NCBI RefSeq assembly: GCF_001704155.1
Contig: NZ_CP016294.1
Location: 3,345,501-3,409,500, forward strand
Direction: 5' to 3'
Origin: Stenotrophomonas rhizophila
GTDB taxonomy: Bacteria; Pseudomonadota; Gammaproteobacteria; Xanthomonadales; Xanthomonadaceae
DNA: 64,000 bases
A program made the position numbers and the translations under genes. Shown in pieces: positions 31,233 through 40,833 of this stretch. The notes under the pieces were generated by a model. The model saw only the letters and a program-made list of their open reading frames with translations, was not told the origin of the DNA and made no database searches. How positions within the stretch are numbered: position 1 is the first letter of the stretch; every line of letters begins with the position of its first letter.

Positions 31233-32204
31233 ATGCCACGCAGGCGCCAACAGCCGGTTCCCGTTCGCGGTGTTCCTGACGACTTCCCGGCCAGCATCCA
31301 CGTCCTCGACAGATTTTCCGAGTCTGATCTGGAGGTGTGGAAAAAACGTTCCCGGGAGCTGGATGCGCTGCATGATGAGCTTTACCACGGCCTGGAACCG
31401 GAACGCACACGGCGCCGGGATCAGCTGATCGAGGCACTGAACGCCAAACCAGCACCGCCGCATGATTTCAATAACTGGGTGCGCATGGTGCAGTACCGGT
31501 ATGCGAATGAGCCCCTCTCCGCTGCCGGCAGCGTCAGGTCTATCGGTGGACGATTCAGCATTGGAAATGACTGTGATGAGTCGGGTGCCGCAGCCGTCTT
31601 CCCGGCGCTCTACATCGGCGACTCGCACGAGACCGCGTTCCGCGAGTGCTACCAGATGGCATCGAAAAAAATGGAGGCGACAGGCCTGACCCCAGCGGAG
31701 ATGAGCCTGCGCCAAAGCGATGCATCAGTTCGGTTGAACGGGCACATCGAACGGGTGTTCGACATACGCAACATCGAAAACCTGAAACCAGTCGCCAAGG
31801 TATTGGCGAAGTTCGCTGTCCCTCCCGAGCTTGAGAAGCTGGCCAGATCGCTGAAGATGGGAAGGCCGTCCGATCTGCTGATACGAACGCCCGCGAAGCT
31901 GCAGGCGACTCTTCAGGATATGAACTGGAGAGCGTGGCCCGCACAGTTCGGTCTTCCGTCGCCCAGCCAGCGCTTCGGCCTGCTCCTGAAGTGGGCGGGA
32001 TACGAAGGAATACTCTATCGCTCCAGCAAGCAGCCCGGCTCGACCTGCATCGCGGTGCTGACCAGCAACATCTGCAGCGAGCGCACTTTCATCGAACTGG
32101 CGGATGGCTACCCGCCCGCCGTGATGCACAACCGACTTGACCTGTCGAGCGCCGACGCGCTGTGCGGGTGGGAGCACGTCCGCCAGGCCGACCGCGCTCC
32201 GTAA
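31233..32204 (+). CDS. RES-domain toxin (NAD-degrading family)
   Basis: 323 aa, longer than the compact RES toxins. An N-terminal extension of about 85 residues rich in charged helices (EVWKKRSRELDALHDELYHG) precedes the RES domain. The RES domain carries GGRFSIGND (catalytic Arg region), ALYIGDSHETAFRECYQ (Tyr and Glu positions), and a C-terminal Ser-containing strand (YEGILYRSSKQPGSTCIAVL). RES proteins of TA modules are known to degrade NAD+. The pair with the upstream antitoxin is complete and appears intact. It is convergent with the SnoaL-like gene, 6 nt apart. Confidence 0.85.
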   Translation: MPRRRQQPVPVRGVPDDFPASIHVLDRFSESDLEVWKKRSRELDALHDELYHGLEPERTRRRDQLIEALNAKPAPPHDFNNWVRMVQYRYANEPLSAAGSVRSIGGRFSIGNDCDESGAAAVFPALYIGDSHETAFRECYQMASKKMEATGLTPAEMSLRQSDASVRLNGHIERVFDIRNIENLKPVAKVLAKFAVPPELEKLARSLKMGRPSDLLIRTPAKLQATLQDMNWRAWPAQFGLPSPSQRFGLLLKWAGYEGILYRSSKQPGSTCIAVLTSNICSERTFIELADGYPPAVMHNRLDLSSADALCGWEHVRQADRAP

Positions 32205-32210
32205 GCCAGA

Positions 32211-32564
32211 TCAGCGCGGTAGCTGGATCGCAAAGGCGTTGAGCTCCACCATCTTCCGGTCGCGGAACCGCCAGACGTCGCTGTAGGCCACCGCGATTGG
32301 CTCACCGTCATCACCTTCGCCGATGATCGTGCCCAGCGCGACGACCGTGTCGTCCTCGGCAACGAGGCGGTCGACCGTGAAGCGCGGCGGCGTGGCGTAG
32401 GCGCTCTGCATCCACTGACGCACCGCCTCCTTGCCCTCCAGCGTACCCTCGCCCACTGTCGTCCAGCGGATGTCGTCCGTGCAGTGGGAAAGGAACCCTT
32501 CGTTGTCGCCCGCGGTGATGGCCTCGTTGGCCTGCAGGAGAACAGACTTGTTGGAACCATGCAT
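32211..32564 (-). CDS. SnoaL-like (NTF2-fold) protein
   Basis: 117 aa. The pattern fits the NTF2/SnoaL fold: SVLLQANEAITAGDNEGFLS helix, DDIRWTTVGEGTLEGKEAV, and C-terminal strands (YSDVWRFRDRKMVELNAFAI). Members act as isomerases, hydrolases or unknown small-molecule binders; no substrate can be assigned. Single gene, cytoplasmic. The upstream spacer 32565-32834 to the tRNA gene shows no other gene. Confidence 0.7.
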   Translation of the reverse strand: MHGSNKSVLLQANEAITAGDNEGFLSHCTDDIRWTTVGEGTLEGKEAVRQWMQSAYATPPRFTVDRLVAEDDTVVALGTIIGEGDDGEPIAVAYSDVWRFRDRKMVELNAFAIQLPR

Positions 32565-32834
32565 ACGAGTACTCCACCAGTGGAGAAAAGCGCCGACGGA
32601 GCATGGTCCCAGCGATCAGGTTAACAAGGCGCAAGGGGAATGAGAGCGAAGCGTAAGCGAGCACGCTCTTCGATCAGGGTCATGCGTTCGCCGCGCCGAT
32701 CAGCGTTGCCGGCAGTCGATTGGGATACGACCCTACCGACATGGCGCCGATACGCCGCAGTCGCAGCGATCAGATACAGGCGCGGGGATCTGGCGGAACG
32801 AACGCCGAGCTCCATCGGGCTGCGCAGCAACCGA

Positions 32835-32908
32835 TGGAGCGGGTGAAGGGAATCGAACCCTCGTCAGTAGCTTGGGAAGCTACAGCTCTACCATTGAGCT
32901 ACACCCGC
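32835..32908 (-). tRNA. tRNA-Gly (anticodon UCC)
   Basis: On the minus strand the acceptor arm GCGGGTG pairs with CACCCGC, followed by discriminator T and an encoded CCA. D-arm GCTCAATGGTAGAGC, anticodon stem GTAGC/GCTAC with loop TTCCCAA (anticodon TCC), and T-arm GAGGGTTCGATTCCCTT are all complete. Length 74 nt including CCA. Confidence 0.97.
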
Positions 32909-32947
32909 TTGGTGCCGGGGAAGTTTAGTTGCCCGGGGGGTTAAAAG

Positions 32948-32976
32948 GCAACGGGCGGTTTGCGGCCGCCCGTTGC
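32948..32976 (-). terminator. Terminator of the autotransporter esterase gene
   Basis: Minus-strand stem GCAACGGGCGG / CCGCCCGTTGC followed by CTTTTAA, 76 nt after the stop codon at 33052. It is also close to the 5' side of the tRNA gene. Confidence 0.8.
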
Positions 32977-32979
32977 TTT

Positions 32980-33003
32980 CGGCACGACCAACGGTCGTGC
33001 CCC
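32980..33003 (-). repeat. GTAG-type palindrome variant
   Basis: Hairpin GGCACGACC AAC GGTCGTGCC; on the minus strand it begins GTGG rather than GTAG. Likely a degenerate member of the SMAG/REP class. Confidence 0.5.
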
Positions 33004-33051
33004 ACCGGGTGGGTGCACGGCGAATTTGGCCGTGCACCGCCGGCTTCAGGC

Positions 33052-34881
33052 TTAGAAGCTGCCGCTGACCGTAGCGAACAGGCTGATGTCGCGTGCCCGC
33101 TTCTGTGCCGCAGTGGTGCTCATGCCGACATTGCTGTTCAGGCCGAACATGCTCATGCGCGCGCCGAGCACGGCGGTGGCGTAGTTCTTGTCGAACTCCA
33201 GGCCCGGCACCTTGTACATGCCCACGTCCGGCATGGTCTGCAGCCAGGCGCTGGCCTGCTTGCCGTCTTCGAACTCGTGGTCGTAGGTGACCTGCACGTA
33301 CGGCTTGACGCTGCCGCCGTCGAAGCGGGCCTGCCAGCCCACGCGGCCCACGGTGGAGTCGGTGTCCTGGTTGCCGTAGCCCAGCGCGGTGGCGCTCGGG
33401 TTGGATTCCACGTAGCCATCCAGCTTGACCTGCTGCCAGATCACCGCGGCCACCGGGCCGTGGCGGAAGCCACCTTCGGTGCCGAATTCGTAACCGGCGT
33501 TCAGGGCGGCGGTGAGGTTGCTGCCTTCCGGCGAACCGGTGTGGGTGCGCTCGGCCGGGCCCAGCTGCACGCGGCGGGTCACGTCATAGTCCAGCCAGCT
33601 GTAGCTGATCTGGCCGGTGACCCAGGTCTTCTCGCCGTACCAACCCGCGAACAGGCCCAGGGTGGTGTCGGACTGGGTGAAATCGCCCTTGCTGTTGCCG
33701 AAGTCGGCATCCATGCGGCCATAGCCGGCGAAGCCGCCGACCACCATGCCGTCGTGGGCCCAGTCGATACCAAACAGACCGGCCGGGGCCAGGCCGTCGT
33801 ACAGGTCAGCGTGGTCGTAGCGCTGCATGTCGCCGCGCAGGCCACCCCACCAGCTCAGGCCATCGGCCGGACGGCCGTCGAGGTGCCCGCTGACCTGGTC
33901 GGCGCGCGCACGGCCCACGGTCTGCGCCGAGTGGGTCAGGATCTGCTGGTTGCGCGGGGCTTCCAGGATCGACAGGGTGTACTCACCCAGCATCTGGTGG
34001 GTGGCGGTGGTGGGGTGCACGCCGTCGGCGAACACGTAGTTGTTGGCCGCGTTCGGGTTGGCGTAGGCAGTCGGGTTGCAGGTCAGCGACGAGGCCGTGG
34101 TGCAGGCCGGGCTGGTGACGTTGATGAAGCCGTAGGTGGCCGGGCTGGCGACGATTTCCTGCAGGATGTGGAAGGTATCCACCGGGATGACCTGCAGGCC
34201 GGCAGCCTTCAGGCCACCGAACAGCGCATCGTTGTAGGCCTTGGCCAGCGCGGTGCCCTGCGCCATGCCCAGCGCGCCACCGGCGCGTGCGGCCGGGGTC
34301 AGGCCGATGTCGGGCAGGGTCGGCACGACGATGTACTGCGCGCCGGCGCCCTTGAGGGTACCCACGATGCCGACCTGGTCGGTCACGGCCGCGCCGAGGG
34401 TGGCCTGCAGCGGTGCGCCGGCCTGGATGGCGAACAGGTCGTTGGCGCCGCCCCATACGGTGTACAGCGCGTTGGCGTCGGCCTTGCCGCCATTGGCGGC
34501 CAGGTACTGCGCGGTCTGGGTCTTGAGCGAGTAGACCGGAATGGCCGGGGTGCCCGGGGCCAGGGTCTGGGTGGTGTCCACGCCGACGCGGGCGCCGCCG
34601 ATGGCGTAGTTGTCGCCATTCTGGCCGTTGCCGTGGGCGGTGGCGTTGGTGCCGTAGTAGTCGGCCACGTACTGCGCCCATACCCAGCCCGGGTTGGTGG
34701 TGAACTGCCCGGTGACCGGCTGCACGGAGGCCGGCAGCAGCGGGCGGAAGTAGCCCTGGTCGGTCAGGCTGTCGCCGATGAAGATGGTCTTCGAATAGGG
34801 CGACTGCGCCATCGCCGGCACGGCGGCCAGGGCGATGGCCACGGCCATCAGGGAACGCAGGGGACGCTTGCTGAGCAGCAT
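33052..34881 (-). CDS. GDSL-family esterase autotransporter (EstA-like)
   Basis: 609 aa from MLLSKRPLRSLMAVAIALAA (signal peptide, cleavage likely after AMA). The passenger has the GDSL block FIGDSLTDQG near residue 33, the GGAR/GGAND blocks (IGGARVG and VWGGANDLFA), and the catalytic Asp-His pair in FADGVHPT near residue 300. The last about 270 residues form an autotransporter beta-barrel ending with Phe (FATVSGSF). It is expected on the cell surface hydrolysing esters or lipids. Similar xanthomonad and pseudomonad proteins affect rhamnolipid, motility or virulence. The spacer 34882-35084 shows no gene. Confidence 0.88.
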   Translation of the reverse strand: MLLSKRPLRSLMAVAIALAAVPAMAQSPYSKTIFIGDSLTDQGYFRPLLPASVQPVTGQFTTNPGWVWAQYVADYYGTNATAHGNGQNGDNYAIGGARVGVDTTQTLAPGTPAIPVYSLKTQTAQYLAANGGKADANALYTVWGGANDLFAIQAGAPLQATLGAAVTDQVGIVGTLKGAGAQYIVVPTLPDIGLTPAARAGGALGMAQGTALAKAYNDALFGGLKAAGLQVIPVDTFHILQEIVASPATYGFINVTSPACTTASSLTCNPTAYANPNAANNYVFADGVHPTTATHQMLGEYTLSILEAPRNQQILTHSAQTVGRARADQVSGHLDGRPADGLSWWGGLRGDMQRYDHADLYDGLAPAGLFGIDWAHDGMVVGGFAGYGRMDADFGNSKGDFTQSDTTLGLFAGWYGEKTWVTGQISYSWLDYDVTRRVQLGPAERTHTGSPEGSNLTAALNAGYEFGTEGGFRHGPVAAVIWQQVKLDGYVESNPSATALGYGNQDTDSTVGRVGWQARFDGGSVKPYVQVTYDHEFEDGKQASAWLQTMPDVGMYKVPGLEFDKNYATAVLGARMSMFGLNSNVGMSTTAAQKRARDISLFATVSGSF

Positions 34882-35084
34882 GAAAAAAACTCCTTTTTGG
34901 GTGATGACGGCCGACGTACGGCGGCGCACGGTGCCATGGTTCCACTGCACCCCGGCGACATCACGCTGCGCTGCGGCATGGCCCGGGCCAGGGGAACGCA
35001 GACGTCAGACACCACGGGCCGGGACGGGCATCGGTGGGGGCGCAAGGGTACGCAGAAGTGACGACTTTGGGGGACAATCGCGCC

Positions 35085-35294
35085 ATGAACTTCGTCAACA
35101 TCACGCTCAACGGCGAACCCCGCCAGCTTCCGCAAAGTGCCACCGTGCTGGACCTGCTTCAGGCCGAACACCTCACCGAGCGCCGGGTGGCGGTGGAGGT
35201 GAATGCCGAAATCGTTACCCGCAGCCTGCACGCGACCCACGTGCTCGAGGACGGCGACGTGGTCGAGATCGTGCACGCGTTGGGCGGCGGGTGA
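35085..35294 (+). CDS. thiS: ThiS, sulfur carrier protein of thiazole synthesis
   Basis: 69 aa. Beta-grasp protein starting [20 protein letters not shown] and ending EIVHALGGG, the C-terminal Gly-Gly being adenylated and thiocarboxylated to deliver sulfur to ThiG. The ATG at 35085 is chosen by alignment to the normal length of about 66-70 aa. An in-frame start 51 nt upstream would add unlikely residues. It lies 79 nt before thiG with a GTAG repeat between. No TPP riboswitch core is apparent upstream. Confidence 0.93.
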   Translation: MNFVNITLNGEPRQLPQSATVLDLLQAEHLTERRVAVEVNAEIVTRSLHATHVLEDGDVVEIVHALGGG

Positions 35295-35312
35295 CGATTC
35301 ACGGTCCGCGTG

Positions 35313-35335
35313 GGCCGGCCAACGGCCGGCGCTAC
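35313..35335 (-). repeat. GTAG-headed palindromic repeat (SMAG variant)
   Basis: On the minus strand GTAGCGCCGGCC GTT GGCCGGCC, the same subfamily as at 55829. It lies in the thiS-thiG spacer and may attenuate or stabilise the operon transcript. Confidence 0.75.
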
Positions 35336-35373
35336 CGGGTCTGTGCGGCAGTGGGCTGTGTGATAATTCGCTT

Positions 35374-36168
35374 ATGACTGCTCATTCTTCCCCCGATTCG
35401 CTGGTGATCGCCGGCAAGACCTACGCTTCCCGGCTGCTGACCGGGACCGGCAAGTTCAAGGACCTGGACGAAACCCGCATCGCCACCGAGGCGGCCGGGG
35501 CCCAGATCGTCACCGTGGCGATCCGCCGCACGAACATCGGGCAGAACCCGGGCGAACCGAACCTGCTGGACGTGCTGCCGCCGGACCGCTACACCATCCT
35601 GCCCAACACCGCCGGCTGCTACACCGCCGAAGACGCGGTGCGTACCTGCCGGCTGGCGCGCGAACTGCTCGATGGCCACAACCTGACCAAGCTGGAAGTG
35701 CTGGGCGACCAGAAGACGCTGTACCCGGACGTGGTGCAGACCCTCAAGGCCGCCGAAACGCTGGTCAAGGACGGCTTCGAGGTGATGGTCTACACCTCCG
35801 ATGACCCGATCCTGGCCAAGCGGCTGGAAGAGATCGGCTGCGTGGCGGTGATGCCGCTGGCCGCACCGATCGGCTCGGGGCTGGGCATCCAGAACAGGTA
35901 CAACCTGCTGGAAATCATCGAAAGCGCCAAGGTGCCGATCATCGTGGATGCCGGCGTGGGCACTGCGTCGGATGCGGCCATTGCGATGGAGCTCGGCTGC
36001 GACGGCGTGCTGATGAACACCGCCATCGCCGGTGCACGAAACCCGGTGCTGATGGCCAGCGCGATGCGCAAGGCGGTTGAAGCCGGGCGCGAGGCGTTCC
36101 TGGCCGGGCGCATTCCGCGCAAGCGCTATGCGAGCGCGTCTTCGCCGGTGGACGGGTTGATCGGCTGA
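35374..36168 (+). CDS. thiG: ThiG, thiazole synthase
   Basis: 264 aa from [23 protein letters not shown]-barrel with conserved [34 protein letters not shown] and [21 protein letters not shown] (phosphate binding), then [20 protein letters not shown]. It forms the thiazole phosphate of thiamin from deoxyxylulose 5-phosphate, dehydroglycine and ThiS thiocarboxylate. Its TGA overlaps the ATG of trmB. Confidence 0.96.
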   Translation: MTAHSSPDSLVIAGKTYASRLLTGTGKFKDLDETRIATEAAGAQIVTVAIRRTNIGQNPGEPNLLDVLPPDRYTILPNTAGCYTAEDAVRTCRLARELLDGHNLTKLEVLGDQKTLYPDVVQTLKAAETLVKDGFEVMVYTSDDPILAKRLEEIGCVAVMPLAAPIGSGLGIQNRYNLLEIIESAKVPIIVDAGVGTASDAAIAMELGCDGVLMNTAIAGARNPVLMASAMRKAVEAGREAFLAGRIPRKRYASASSPVDGLIG

Positions 36169-36902
36169 TGACCAATCCCTTCGACAGCGCGGGCGCCAAG
36201 GCGCCGCCCAAACCCTTCACCGTCACCGAAGGCCGCCGCGAGGTGCGCAGCTTCGTGCTGCGCCAAGGCCGCTTCACCCCCGCCCAGCAGCGCGCGTTCG
36301 ACGACCGCTGGCCGCGCTTTGGCCTGGACTTCACCGGCGAGCCGCGCGACCTGGATGCCACCTTCGGCCGCGATGCGCGCAAGGTGCTTGAGATCGGGTT
36401 CGGCAACGGCGCCGCGCTGCGCTTTGCCGCGCAGCAGGATCCCAGCCGCGACTACATCGGGCTGGAAGTGCACGCCCCCGGCGTGGGCCGCCTGCTCAAC
36501 GCACTGGCCGACGACAACGCCGACCACGTGCGCCTGTACCACCACGATGCGGTGGAGGTGCTGGAAAAGGAAATCGCCGATGGCGCGCTGGATGAAGTGC
36601 GCATCTATTTCCCGGACCCGTGGCACAAGAAGCGCCACAACAAGCGCCGCCTGATCCAGCCGGGGTTTGCGGAACTGCTGGTGCGCAAGCTGCGCGTGGG
36701 TGGCCGGCTGCACTGCGCCACCGACTGGGAAGACTATGCCGAGCAGATGTGGGAGGTGCTGGACGCCACCCCGGGGCTGGTCAACCGCGCCGGTCCACGC
36801 GGGCAGGTGGAGCGGCCGGAGTGGCGGCCGCAGACGCACTTCGAAACCCGCGGCCAGAAGCTGGGTCACGGGGTGTGGGACCTGTTGTACGACCGTACCT
36901 GA
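36168..36902 (+). CDS. trmB: TrmB, tRNA (guanine-N7-)-methyltransferase
   Basis: 244 aa. SAM-binding motif [20 protein letters not shown], then the signature [20 protein letters not shown] and the C-terminal [18 protein letters not shown]. It methylates G46 of tRNAs. A 50-residue N-terminal extension ([20 protein letters not shown]) is normal for the family. Starts within the thiG stop codon (TGATG), so translation is coupled, as in other xanthomonads. Confidence 0.96.
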   Translation: MTNPFDSAGAKAPPKPFTVTEGRREVRSFVLRQGRFTPAQQRAFDDRWPRFGLDFTGEPRDLDATFGRDARKVLEIGFGNGAALRFAAQQDPSRDYIGLEVHAPGVGRLLNALADDNADHVRLYHHDAVEVLEKEIADGALDEVRIYFPDPWHKKRHNKRRLIQPGFAELLVRKLRVGGRLHCATDWEDYAEQMWEVLDATPGLVNRAGPRGQVERPEWRPQTHFETRGQKLGHGVWDLLYDRT

Positions 36903-36929
36903 TCCCTATCCAAGGAACCGCGTTACCCC

Positions 36930-38777
36930 ATGGACACCACGCTGACGCTGACCACCGACATGAAGCTCGTCCTGGGGCTGGTCGGCTTCACGATGGCGAT
37001 GTTCCTGTTCGAGCGCATCCGCGCCGACGTGGTGGCGCTGGTGGTGCTGGTGGTGCTGGGCGTGACGGGCCTGATCGCGCCGGAGGAAATCTTCGGCGGC
37101 TTCTCGGGTAACGCGGTGATGAGCATCATCGCCACCACCATCCTCGGTGCCGGCCTGGACCGCACCGGGGCGCTGAACAGACTGGCGGCGTGGCTGCTGC
37201 GGCGCGGGCATGGCGTTGAAACCCGCTTGCTGATGATGACCACGGCCATTGCCGGGTTGAATTCGTCGTTCATGCAGAACCCATCGGTGATGGCACTGTA
37301 CCTGCCGGTGGCCTCGCGGCTGGTGGCGCGCACCGGGTTGACCCTGCAGCGCCTGCTGCTGCCGATTGCCGCGGCGATCGTGATGGGCGGCGCGCTGACC
37401 ATGGTCGGCAATTCGCCGCTGATCCTGCTCAACGATCTGCTGGCCTCGGCCAACAACAATCTTCCTTCGGGCCTGGCCACGATCGAACCGCTGCGCATGT
37501 TCGCGCCGCTGCCGATCGGCCTGGCGCTGCTGGCCGCGTCCCTGCTGTACTTCCGCTACTTCGGCGACCGCAAGCTGGTGGAAGAAGAGACGCTGGCCAA
37601 CGATGGCGTCACCCCGGCCCGCACGGAAAGCTACTTCGCCAAGACCTACGGGATCGAGGGCGATGTGTTCGAGCTGGTGGTCAGCGCCGAAAGCCCGCTG
37701 GTGGGCATGACCCTGGGCGAGGCCGAGAACCTGCACGATGCGCCGCTGATGCTGGCGCTCAAGACCGGCAACGACACCCGGCTGGCACCGCCGGCGGAAA
37801 TGCGGATCTGGGTGGGCAGCGTGCTGGGCGTGATGGGTAGCCGCCAGCAGGTAGGCGATTTCGCCCAGAACCAGTTCCTGCGCATGTCCTCGCGGCTGAA
37901 GCACCTGGGCGACCTGTTCAACCCCAGCCGCGCGGGCATTTCCGAGGCGGTGATTCCGCCCACCTCCGAGGTGATCGGCAAGAGCGCCTCGGACCTGCGC
38001 CTGCGCAAGCAGCGCGGCATCAGCCTGCTGGCGATCAACCGCGACAAGCAGGTGATCCGCGAGGACGTGCGCAACGTGCCCCTGCGCGCCGGCGACATGC
38101 TGGTGTTCCACAGCATCTGGACCGACCTGGCCCAGGCCGCCAAGAGCCGCGACTTCGTGGTGGTCACCGATTACCCGAAGGGCGAACAGCGCCCGCACAA
38201 GTTCAAGATCGCCATGTCGATCTTCGCCATCACGATCCTGATCGCGCTGACGTCGAAGCTGCCGGTGGCATTGACCCTGATGACCGGCGTGGCCGGCATG
38301 CTGCTCACCGGCGTGCTGCGCATGGACGAGGCGTATGCCTCGATCAACTGGAAGACGGTGTTCATGATGGCCGGGCTGATTCCGCTCGGCTGGGCGATGG
38401 ACAGCAGCGGCGCGGCGGCCTGGGTGGCCGGGCACACCATCGACCGCCTGCCTACCGGCATTCCGGTGTGGGTACTGGAGATCGCGCTGGCGCTTTTGAC
38501 CACGGTGTTTTCGCTGGTGATCAGCCATGTAGGCGCGACCATCGTGATGGTGCCCATTGCGGTGAACCTGGCGCTGGCGGCCGGTGGCAGCCCGACCGCG
38601 TTCGCGCTGATCGTGGCGCTGTCGGCATCCAACAATCTGATGACCGCTTCAAACCCGGTGATTTCGATGATCACCGGGCCGGCCAACTACACGGCCGGTG
38701 AGTTGTGGCGGGTGGGCGCGCCGTTGTCGTTGATCTACACCATTGTGGTGGTGGCGATGATCAACCTGATGTTCTGA
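36930..38777 (+). CDS. SLC13/ArsB-type permease with RCK-C (TrkA-C) domains
   Basis: 615 aa. An N-terminal half with about six helices (MKLVLGLVGFTMAMFLFERI, then SSFMQNPSVMALYLPVASRL) is followed by a soluble insert of about 200 residues (213-410). The insert contains two TrkA-C-like domains (VFELVVSAESPLVGMTLGEA and SEVIGKSASDLRLRKQRGIS). A second set of helices follows, with SNNLMTASNPVISMITGPAN. Such proteins transport divalent anions such as sulfate or dicarboxylates; the substrate is not readable from sequence. It follows trmB after 27 nt and may be in its transcript. Confidence 0.82.
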   Translation: MDTTLTLTTDMKLVLGLVGFTMAMFLFERIRADVVALVVLVVLGVTGLIAPEEIFGGFSGNAVMSIIATTILGAGLDRTGALNRLAAWLLRRGHGVETRLLMMTTAIAGLNSSFMQNPSVMALYLPVASRLVARTGLTLQRLLLPIAAAIVMGGALTMVGNSPLILLNDLLASANNNLPSGLATIEPLRMFAPLPIGLALLAASLLYFRYFGDRKLVEEETLANDGVTPARTESYFAKTYGIEGDVFELVVSAESPLVGMTLGEAENLHDAPLMLALKTGNDTRLAPPAEMRIWVGSVLGVMGSRQQVGDFAQNQFLRMSSRLKHLGDLFNPSRAGISEAVIPPTSEVIGKSASDLRLRKQRGISLLAINRDKQVIREDVRNVPLRAGDMLVFHSIWTDLAQAAKSRDFVVVTDYPKGEQRPHKFKIAMSIFAITILIALTSKLPVALTLMTGVAGMLLTGVLRMDEAYASINWKTVFMMAGLIPLGWAMDSSGAAAWVAGHTIDRLPTGIPVWVLEIALALLTTVFSLVISHVGATIVMVPIAVNLALAAGGSPTAFALIVALSASNNLMTASNPVISMITGPANYTAGELWRVGAPLSLIYTIVVVAMINLMF

Positions 38778-39117
38778 GGAACACCTGGCCATCGCGCACG
38801 TGCAGCGGCACGGCGCGCAAGCGGTCGCCCTTGCAGGGGCCGGCCACGCAACTGCCGTTCACCAGCGAGAACGATGCGCCGTGGGCGGCGCAGACCAGCT
38901 CGCCGGCCTTGCTCTTTAGGAACTGGCCCGGCGCCCAATCCAGCCGGCGCCCGGCGTGGGGGCAGATGTTGAGCCAGCCGCGCACATCGTCGCCCTCGCG
39001 GTACAGCACCAGCGACTCGTGGTCGCCGTCGATGCATCCCTCCACCTCGGCAAATCCCCCGTCGACAATACGTTCCAGCGCGATCAGGGCAGTGGCGGAG
39101 GCATCGGAAACAGACAT
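38761..39117 (-). CDS. Rieske [2Fe-2S] domain protein
   Basis: 118 aa. The two cluster-binding boxes are CPHAGRRLDW (C-x-H) and CAAHGASFSL (C-x-x-H), spaced by 18 residues, within a small domain preceded by EVEGCIDGDHESLVLYREGD. This is a single-domain soluble Rieske protein, like ferredoxin components of oxygenases or nitrite-reductase-like small subunits. No partner oxygenase is adjacent. It is convergent with and overlaps the permease gene by 17 nt. Confidence 0.85.
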   Translation of the reverse strand: MSVSDASATALIALERIVDGGFAEVEGCIDGDHESLVLYREGDDVRGWLNICPHAGRRLDWAPGQFLKSKAGELVCAAHGASFSLVNGSCVAGPCKGDRLRAVPLHVRDGQVFLRTSG

Positions 39118-39294
39118 GGAAACAGGATCCAGGGCACGGTACGCGATTGTCTCACGCCCTCATCTGGCTGGCTCTGCGATGAACACAAGTCATTGATTTC
39201 AAATAAACGCAGGCCCCGTTTAACGAGTTTTTCACTCAATGACAAAAGACTGCCGGGATACTGACATCTCGCTGACTTCAGCCAAAGAACCGCC

Positions 39295-39570
39295 ATGTAC
39301 AACCGCTTCCAGTTCAACCAGTTCCGCTCCCTGTTTGCGCCGCGCAAGCCGCGCCATCCGTTGGTGCGCGTTGCGGTCGGTCTGTTGGGTCTGGCGATCC
39401 TGGCCGCCCTGGTGTTCGTGGGTGTGTTCGTGGGCGCGGCGATGATCATCGCCGGCGTGGCGTGGAAGCTGCTGGCTTCGCGCAGGCAGGCCGCGCGTGC
39501 GGCCGATCCGCAGGTGGTGGAAGGCGAGTACCGCGTGGTGCGCAAGCAGGCGTTGCCGCTGTCGCGTTGA
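39295..39570 (+). CDS. Small membrane protein
   Basis: 91 aa (MYNRFQFNQFRSLFAPRKPR). One long or two closely spaced hydrophobic segments (VAVGLLGLAILAALVFVGVF, then VGAAMIIAGVAWKLLA) are followed by a basic tail (SRRQAARAADPQVVEGEYRV). The ending VEGEYRVVRKQ is seen in small inner-membrane proteins of this family of bacteria. Function unknown. Confidence 0.65.
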   Translation: MYNRFQFNQFRSLFAPRKPRHPLVRVAVGLLGLAILAALVFVGVFVGAAMIIAGVAWKLLASRRQAARAADPQVVEGEYRVVRKQALPLSR

Positions 39571-39578
39571 GTCCGGTC

Positions 39579-39601
39579 TGCCGACTAACAGTCGGCACTA
39601 C
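39579..39601 (-). repeat. GTAG-headed palindromic repeat
   Basis: On the minus strand GTAGTGCCGAC TGTTA GTCGGCA. It lies 9 nt after the small membrane protein gene and could serve as its terminator or mRNA end. Confidence 0.65.
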
Positions 39602-39657
39602 ACGATCTGCGACGTGGCGGAATACACTCGTGCGACCCCTTCCCACAGGACGCGCGC

Positions 39658-40365
39658 ATGTCTGATGTAATCCCGGCCCCCGAACAACCCCGCATTCCGG
39701 TCGCCGGTGGCGGTACGTTTCCGGTGCGCCGCATCTACTGTGTCGGCCGCAATTTCGCCGACCACGCCAAGGAAATGGGCGCTGCCGTGCCCGCCGCCGA
39801 TGACCGCGGCCGGCCGATGTTCTTCAGCAAGCCGGCCGATGCGATCGTGGTTGGCCATGACGATGTGATCCCCTACCCGCCTTCCACCCAGGATCTGCAC
39901 CACGAAGTGGAACTGGTGGTGGCGATCGGTCGTGACGCGCCTGCCGGCGAGCTCCCGCTCGACCAGGCCGAGGCGCTGGTGTTCGGCTACGGCGTAGGCC
40001 TGGACCTGACCCGCCGCGACCTGCAGGCGGCGGCCAAGGCCAAGGGCCACCCGTGGGATTCGGCCAAGGGGTTCGATCATTCCGCGCCGGTCAGCGAACT
40101 GGTGCCGGCCGGTGAGGTGGGCGATCTTGCCGCGCTCAACCTGTCGCTGGAAATCAACGGCGAAGTGCGCCAGCAGTCACTGCTGGACCAGATGATCTGG
40201 AACGTGCCGGAGATCCTGCACGAGCTGTCCAAGCTGTGGGCACTGCGCGCGGGCGACCTGGTGTTCATGGGTACGCCGGCCGGCGTGGCCGCACTGAAGC
40301 CGGGCGATCGTTTCAGCGCCCGCCTGGAAAACGTGGCCGAACGGCACGGCGTCATCGCCGGATGA
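39658..40365 (+). CDS. Fumarylacetoacetate hydrolase-family protein
   Basis: 235 aa. FAH core: [30 protein letters not shown], the metal site [15 protein letters not shown] (E-x-E), [20 protein letters not shown], and [19 protein letters not shown] near the C terminus. Family members hydrolyse or decarboxylate acylpyruvates, 2-oxo acids or related compounds. The small size and [16 protein letters not shown] resemble acylpyruvase-type enzymes. Not near a catabolic operon, so the substrate is open. Confidence 0.88.
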   Translation: MSDVIPAPEQPRIPVAGGGTFPVRRIYCVGRNFADHAKEMGAAVPAADDRGRPMFFSKPADAIVVGHDDVIPYPPSTQDLHHEVELVVAIGRDAPAGELPLDQAEALVFGYGVGLDLTRRDLQAAAKAKGHPWDSAKGFDHSAPVSELVPAGEVGDLAALNLSLEINGEVRQQSLLDQMIWNVPEILHELSKLWALRAGDLVFMGTPAGVAALKPGDRFSARLENVAERHGVIAG

Positions 40366-40423
40366 CGACACGCGCCGCGTTACGCTGCGGCGACCTTTGC
40401 TATCCCCGCTACAGGAGAACCCG

Positions 40424-40828
40424 ATGGGAATGCTGACTGAGTTCAAGGAATTTGCCATGCGTGGCAACGTCATCGACCTGGCGGTCGGTGTGGTCATCGG
40501 TGCTGCGTTCGGCAAGATCGTCACCGCGCTGGTGGACAAGATCATCATGCCGCCGCTGGGCTGGGCCATTGGCCGGGTGGACTTCTCCGAACTGGCGTGG
40601 ACGCTGGCGCCGGCACGCGTGGCCGCCGATGGCACGGAGATCCCCGCCGTGGTGATCGGCTACGGCGATTTCCTCAATACGCTGGTGCAGTTCCTGATCG
40701 TGGCGTTCGCGATCTTCATGGTGGTCAAGGTGATCAATCCCCTGGCGCGCAAGAAGGAAGCGGCACCGGCTGCGCCGAAGGAAGAGATCCTGCTGCTGCG
40801 GGAGATCCGGGACAATTTGAAGCAGTAA
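40424..40828 (+). CDS. mscL: MscL, large-conductance mechanosensitive channel
   Basis: 134 aa. Start [20 protein letters not shown] is preceded by AGGAGA 7-8 nt upstream. Two membrane helices: the pore-lining one ([20 protein letters not shown]) and the second ([20 protein letters not shown]), with a periplasmic loop between. The C-terminal amphipathic helix ends [15 protein letters not shown]. It releases solutes on hypo-osmotic shock. Length and motifs are normal. Confidence 0.97.
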   Translation: MGMLTEFKEFAMRGNVIDLAVGVVIGAAFGKIVTALVDKIIMPPLGWAIGRVDFSELAWTLAPARVAADGTEIPAVVIGYGDFLNTLVQFLIVAFAIFMVVKVINPLARKKEAAPAAPKEEILLLREIRDNLKQ

Positions 40829-40833
40829 AGGGC

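Noticed and set aside
32929..35061. A 710-codon plus-strand frame opposite the GDSL autotransporter
   Set aside because: Antisense to a gene with clear catalytic and barrel motifs; no motif of its own.
34882..35084. A TPP riboswitch upstream of thiS
   Set aside because: No recognisable CTGAGA ... ACCTGA core was seen in the short leader.
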